Positions 60,904 through 64,000 of a DNA stretch of 64,000 nucleotides are shown here, one piece after another. The notes beneath the pieces are model-generated. The model did not search any database. It worked only from the letters and a program-made list of their open reading frames with translations, and had not been told where the DNA came from. Source of the DNA: Bacillota bacterium (GTDB lineage: Bacteria > Bacillota > Clostridia > Peptostreptococcales > Anaerovoracaceae); the NCBI GenBank assembly GCA_017432345.1, contig JAFRJI010000046.1, forward strand, positions 1 to 64,000. Reading direction: 5' to 3'. Position numbers and translations under genes: made by a program. Position 1 is the stretch's first letter, and each line of letters opens with the position of its first letter.

Positions 60904-61518
60904 ATGCTGAAAAATGATCTGCTCGAATCGATTGCGAATCCGGACGACCAGCTGGCGGCGGAAGCGCAATCCGGGGACATCACGGCGGAGGAAACGCTGA
61001 TCCGGAAATATTCATACATCGTGACGCGTAAAGCAAAGGCTTTCTTCATGGCCGGCGCCGACGCGGATGATGTCATGCAGGAAGGCATGATCGGATTGCT
61101 GCGGGCGGTCCGGCAGTATGACCCTGCGAAGAGCGCGTCATTCGCGACGTTCGCGGAGATCTGCGTGACGAGCCAGATCATCAGTGCCATCCGGAGCGCA
61201 GACCGCATCAAGAACAAAGCGCTCAACACTTCCGTGTCGTTGAATGTTCCGGAAAGTGAGGGAATCCCGCTGGAGGATACGTTGAGAGCGAACAAGGCGG
61301 ACACTCCGGAGGAGATGCTGTTGCTCAAGGACGTTACATACTATATCCTCAATAATGGGGACAACGTTTTCAGCGATTTCGAGATGCGAGTTCTCAATGA
61401 AGCGATGAAAGGCTATTCCTACGATCAGATCGCGGAAAAGCTGGGGAAGACCCCGAAATCCATCGACAACGCGCTTCAAAGAGCAAAGAAAAAAATTAAT
61501 GCGTATCTGAAGATATGA
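60904..61518 (+). CDS. sigH: RNA polymerase sigma factor of the SigH family
   Basis: This 204-aa sigma-70-family factor matches SigH/Spo0H, which opens stationary-phase and sporulation programmes. Region 2 is at ~25-95 (LIRKYSYIVTRKAKAFF, DADDVMQEGMIGLLRAVRQYDP, SFATFAEICVTSQIISAIRSADR), region 4 at ~150-200 (EMRVLNEAMKGYSYDQIAEKLGKTPKSIDNALQRAKKKI). GGGAACG is a weak site; 11 bases separate it from rlmB. It ends the xpt-to-sigH run before a strong terminator. Whether the organism sporulates cannot be told from this gene alone. Confidence 0.92.
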   Translation: MLKNDLLESIANPDDQLAAEAQSGDITAEETLIRKYSYIVTRKAKAFFMAGADADDVMQEGMIGLLRAVRQYDPAKSASFATFAEICVTSQIISAIRSADRIKNKALNTSVSLNVPESEGIPLEDTLRANKADTPEEMLLLKDVTYYILNNGDNVFSDFEMRVLNEAMKGYSYDQIAEKLGKTPKSIDNALQRAKKKINAYLKI

Positions 61519-61533
61519 TACTCTGGCACTAAA

Positions 61534-61565
61534 GCCGGGACCAAAGCAATGGTTCCGGTTTTTTG
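61534..61565 (+). terminator. Terminator after sigH
   Basis: CCGGGACCA (61535-61543) pairs with TGGTTCCGG (61550-61558), nine pairs with two G-T, then TTTTTT. Confidence 0.92.
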
Positions 61566-61569
61566 ATTG

Positions 61570-61598
61570 TTGACAATGAACAGAATATTCTGTACACT
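61570..61598 (+). promoter_or_regulatory. Promoter with a palindromic spacer before the third M28 gene
   Basis: A perfect TTGACA (61570-61575) and TACACT (61593-61598) are 17 bases apart. The spacer ends in the 12-bp perfect palindrome CAGAATATTCTG (61581-61592), placed where a bound protein would block RNA polymerase. The leader is about 50 bases and ends in AAAGGAGA. Confidence 0.82.
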
Positions 61599-61655
61599 TT
61601 AATATGTCAAAGCGAAAAAGTTGTCTAAAATATCTTGAGAAAGGAGAAGTAATAT

Positions 61656-64000
61656 ATGAAGAAACACAAGAGATTACATCGAATCATTTCGATTGCGATT
61701 TCACTGGTGTTCGCCGTATCGATGATGGGCATCTCGACGGTATCCGTCAGTGCCGCAGCGAAACCGACAAAACTGACATTGACCACAACATCGAAGCTCA
61801 TAGATGTGAATGGCACGGCCACGGTTTCGGTCAAATCGGTGAAACCTGCGAAGGCAAGCAAGAAAGTAACATGGAAGAGTTCGAAAAAGAAAGTCGCCTC
61901 GGTCAGCAAAGCAGGTGTCGTGAAGGGCAAAAAGCAGGGAACTGTCAAGATCACAGCGACATCAAAGGCGAATAAAAAAGTCAAAGCGACCATCAAGATC
62001 ACCGTCAAGGATCTGGTGCCGGATGGCATCACTTTAGATCAGGAGACGGCCACTCTGTATGCAGGCGGGGAAGCTGTCACCTTACTGCCGACACTGTCAC
62101 CTGAAAACGTGTTCAACAAGGGCGTGACGTTCGAGTCCAGTGATCCGGCAGTCGCAACAGTCGATGAAGCGGGCGTGGTGACTCCGGTAAAAGCAGGAAA
62201 AGCTACGATCACTGCGACAACTGTTGAAGCAGGTCTGACCGCGACATGCGAAGTGGCAGTACTGGCGGACCAGCTTATGGCCAAGGACGTCTATGAGATG
62301 AGCAAGTTCGTCGATGCGGCAGAGGATTATGCATTCGATGTCGGCTATACTCTGGCCTATGATGATGAACTGGGGGACGACAAGACCGGGTTCAGAACAG
62401 CCGGAAGTGACGCAGAACACGCCGCGTCGAAATACCTGAGCAAGAAATTCAAAGAAGTAGGGCTGTCAGATGTTGAGCGTGTTCCGGTCACCGTCGACAA
62501 GTGGCAGTTCAATGAAGCCTATCTGCAGCTGGACTATAAGCTGGATGGCACGGATAAGAGAACCAGAGTCAATGAGATGGTTTCCTACGCATCTCCGGGT
62601 ACGGTGCAGCTCGCCGGCAAATATAACTGGAACAATCTGGAGATCGTCGATGCGGGCATGGGCTTTGCAGAAGACTATGACGCTCTGGCAAAGGACGGCA
62701 TCGATGTGACCGGCAAGATCGTTCTTGTTGGTGTCGACCAGTGGAACGAAGTCTGGATCGATGGACCGTACATGCAGGCATATGAGAGAGGTGCAGCGGC
62801 GTTGATCACCTATCAGACCGGCGGATATGGTCTAAAGAACGAAGATACTATGAATATCCAGGATCTTTGCTGTGAGAAATTGGATCTGCCAACCACAAGT
62901 ATCAGCCCGAAAAATGCAGACAGGATCAAGTTTGCGATCAGCAGCGCCGATAACGGAACGCTCAAGGCAAAACTCTATGTCGACAATGAAGTGGGTGACG
63001 AGAACGGCGTCAGCTACAATGTCGTCGGCAAGATCAAGGGTAAGAATCAGCTCGGTCAGCAGATCGTGATTGCAGGACATTACGACAAGTATTTCTACGG
63101 ATTCCAGGATGACTGCATCGCGGTCGGTCTGGTCCTTGGTATCGCAAAGGCCATGGTGGATTGCGGATATGAACCGGAGAATGATATCGTATTTGTGGCA
63201 CACGCTGCGGAAGAATGGGGCGAATTCGGCACATCGACCGACTGGGCCATCGGCTCCTGGGAGATGATCACTGAAGCGAAAGCAGATTGGCAGGGAAGAA
63301 CACTTGCGCTGCTGAACTATGAGCTGCCGGCTATCGATAACGGCAAGCCGCAGGGAATCATGCGTTCGACATATGAGATGGGAACGCTTTGCCAGGACTT
63401 CCTGGATTCCGGACTGATGGATGTGGTAGATGACTTCTATCCGAACGGAGTCAGAGTCGTCAACGATGACGAAATGACCCAGACCGATGTTATCTGCTAT
63501 CAGTTCATGGGTGTTCCATCCGTCATGCCGAGACAGGATGACAGAACGCAGTGGACACAGGAACACTATCATACCCAGTTCGACGATGTGGATACGTATT
63601 CCGAAGGACTGCTGACCTATGATCTGGCGTGCTATGCGGCACTGGCAATGTACATCGACCAGAGACCGGCGCTGGAACTGGATTTCACGCAGCGTTGCGA
63701 TGAACTGGAAGAAGCAGTGGATGAGAATACGGCGAATTATGCTTCGGCAGAAAAGATCGATGCCTACAAGAATGCGCTTGCGGCATTAAGAGAGGCATCG
63801 GAAGAGTATCTGGCAAAGGCAAAAGCCATCAATGAGAAATACGAGCAGGCTAAAGCAGCCGGCGCAACAGAGGAAGCACTTCATGAGATCTATCTGGAGG
63901 GTGCGGTGCTGAATGACAAGACACTTAAGATTTTCAAGTATGCACAGGATCAGTTCATCGGTCTGTCCGATTACAGCGATACGGATATATTCCACAAAGG
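61656..64000 (+). CDS. Secreted M28-family zinc aminopeptidase with two N-terminal BIG2 domains, 3' end outside window
   Basis: The frame is open from ATG 61656 to the window edge (over 780 codons), so the end is not seen. The signal peptide (MKKHKRLHRIISIAISLVF...) is cleaved near VSVSA. Two BIG2-type Ig modules follow: ~35-125 with VTWKSSKKKVASVSKAGVV, and ~126-208 with VTFESSDPAVATVDEAGVV. Then come the PA-like insert (KIVLVGVDQW, AAALITYQTGG) and M28 core (IAGHYDKYFYGFQDDCIAVG, AHAAEEWGEFG, WTQEHYHTQFDD). It is the third paralogue in the window, with different accessory modules from the others. AAAGGAGA sets the start. Confidence 0.92.
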   Translation, partial: MKKHKRLHRIISIAISLVFAVSMMGISTVSVSAAAKPTKLTLTTTSKLIDVNGTATVSVKSVKPAKASKKVTWKSSKKKVASVSKAGVVKGKKQGTVKITATSKANKKVKATIKITVKDLVPDGITLDQETATLYAGGEAVTLLPTLSPENVFNKGVTFESSDPAVATVDEAGVVTPVKAGKATITATTVEAGLTATCEVAVLADQLMAKDVYEMSKFVDAAEDYAFDVGYTLAYDDELGDDKTGFRTAGSDAEHAASKYLSKKFKEVGLSDVERVPVTVDKWQFNEAYLQLDYKLDGTDKRTRVNEMVSYASPGTVQLAGKYNWNNLEIVDAGMGFAEDYDALAKDGIDVTGKIVLVGVDQWNEVWIDGPYMQAYERGAAALITYQTGGYGLKNEDTMNIQDLCCEKLDLPTTSISPKNADRIKFAISSADNGTLKAKLYVDNEVGDENGVSYNVVGKIKGKNQLGQQIVIAGHYDKYFYGFQDDCIAVGLVLGIAKAMVDCGYEPENDIVFVAHAAEEWGEFGTSTDWAIGSWEMITEAKADWQGRTLALLNYELPAIDNGKPQGIMRSTYEMGTLCQDFLDSGLMDVVDDFYPNGVRVVNDDEMTQTDVICYQFMGVPSVMPRQDDRTQWTQEHYHTQFDDVDTYSEGLLTYDLACYAALAMYIDQRPALELDFTQRCDELEEAVDENTANYASAEKIDAYKNALAALREASEEYLAKAKAINEKYEQAKAAGATEEALHEIYLEGAVLNDKTLKIFKYAQDQFIGLSDYSDTDIFHK

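Noticed and set aside
1..64000. CRISPR arrays, insertion sequences, phage or integrase genes
   Set aside because: No regularly spaced direct repeats, transposase, integrase or phage structural motifs were found in any frame.

Overview
The window looks like a chromosomal segment of an anaerobic, Gram-positive Clostridia member. Placement near the Anaerovoracaceae/Mogibacterium-type lineages is a guess from general flavour, not a measurement. Supporting signs are the rpsK-rpsD-rpoA-rplQ block, mini-RNase III and a SigH-type sigma factor in the classic cysS-mrnC-rlmB-sigH neighbourhood, AddB-type recombination, BMP-type nucleoside uptake, many lipoproteins and signal peptides of Gram-positive type, and strong AGGAGG-like ribosome binding sites.

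Layout. 1-2.4 kb is the tail of the alpha ribosomal operon, ending in a bidirectional terminator. 2.4-5.5 kb is a minus-strand group: HD hydrolase, class C beta-lactamase-fold hydrolase, and an unknown 435-aa protein. 5.6-14.9 kb is housekeeping: metK, aspartate kinase, a CNNM/CorC protein, secA, prfB and a MATE exporter. 15-16.9 kb holds an orphan sodium-pump decarboxylase beta subunit and a HAD phosphatase. 17-22.8 kb is a purine module: a phosphoribosyltransferase diverges from a guanine-type riboswitch, which precedes a terminator and a complete BmpA-type nucleoside ABC transporter.

23-44 kb is dominated by exported proteins: two large beta-helix/Ig-like adhesin-type proteins, a papain-family (C1) peptidase, a small Ig-like secreted protein, two M28 zinc peptidases, and a tandem triplication of an unknown ~315-aa secreted protein whose middle copy is cut by one in-frame TAG. 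Branched-chain aminotransferase, a deoxyinosine glycosylase and a membrane LuxR-type regulator are interspersed. 44-49 kb has addB, a truncated cbiD and a DMT exporter. 49-52.7 kb is an operon of a GH4 glycosidase and three lipoproteins, the last carrying two cystatin-like domains with QVVAG/QLVSG motifs. Two tRNA genes (Ala-GGC, Thr-CGT) follow a membrane protein gene on the minus strand. 53.9-61.5 kb holds a DivIVA-like coiled-coil gene and a compact run from xpt to sigH that includes thyA-folA. A third M28 peptidase runs off the right edge.

The main points worth a second look are the cystatin-like lipoprotein in the same window as a C1 peptidase, the amber-interrupted tandem triplication, a set of promoters lying 6-9 nt from start codons (suggesting leaderless mRNAs), a multi-hairpin element at 33.40-33.56 kb, and the riboswitch-controlled nucleoside importer. 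No CRISPR array, insertion sequence or prophage was seen.
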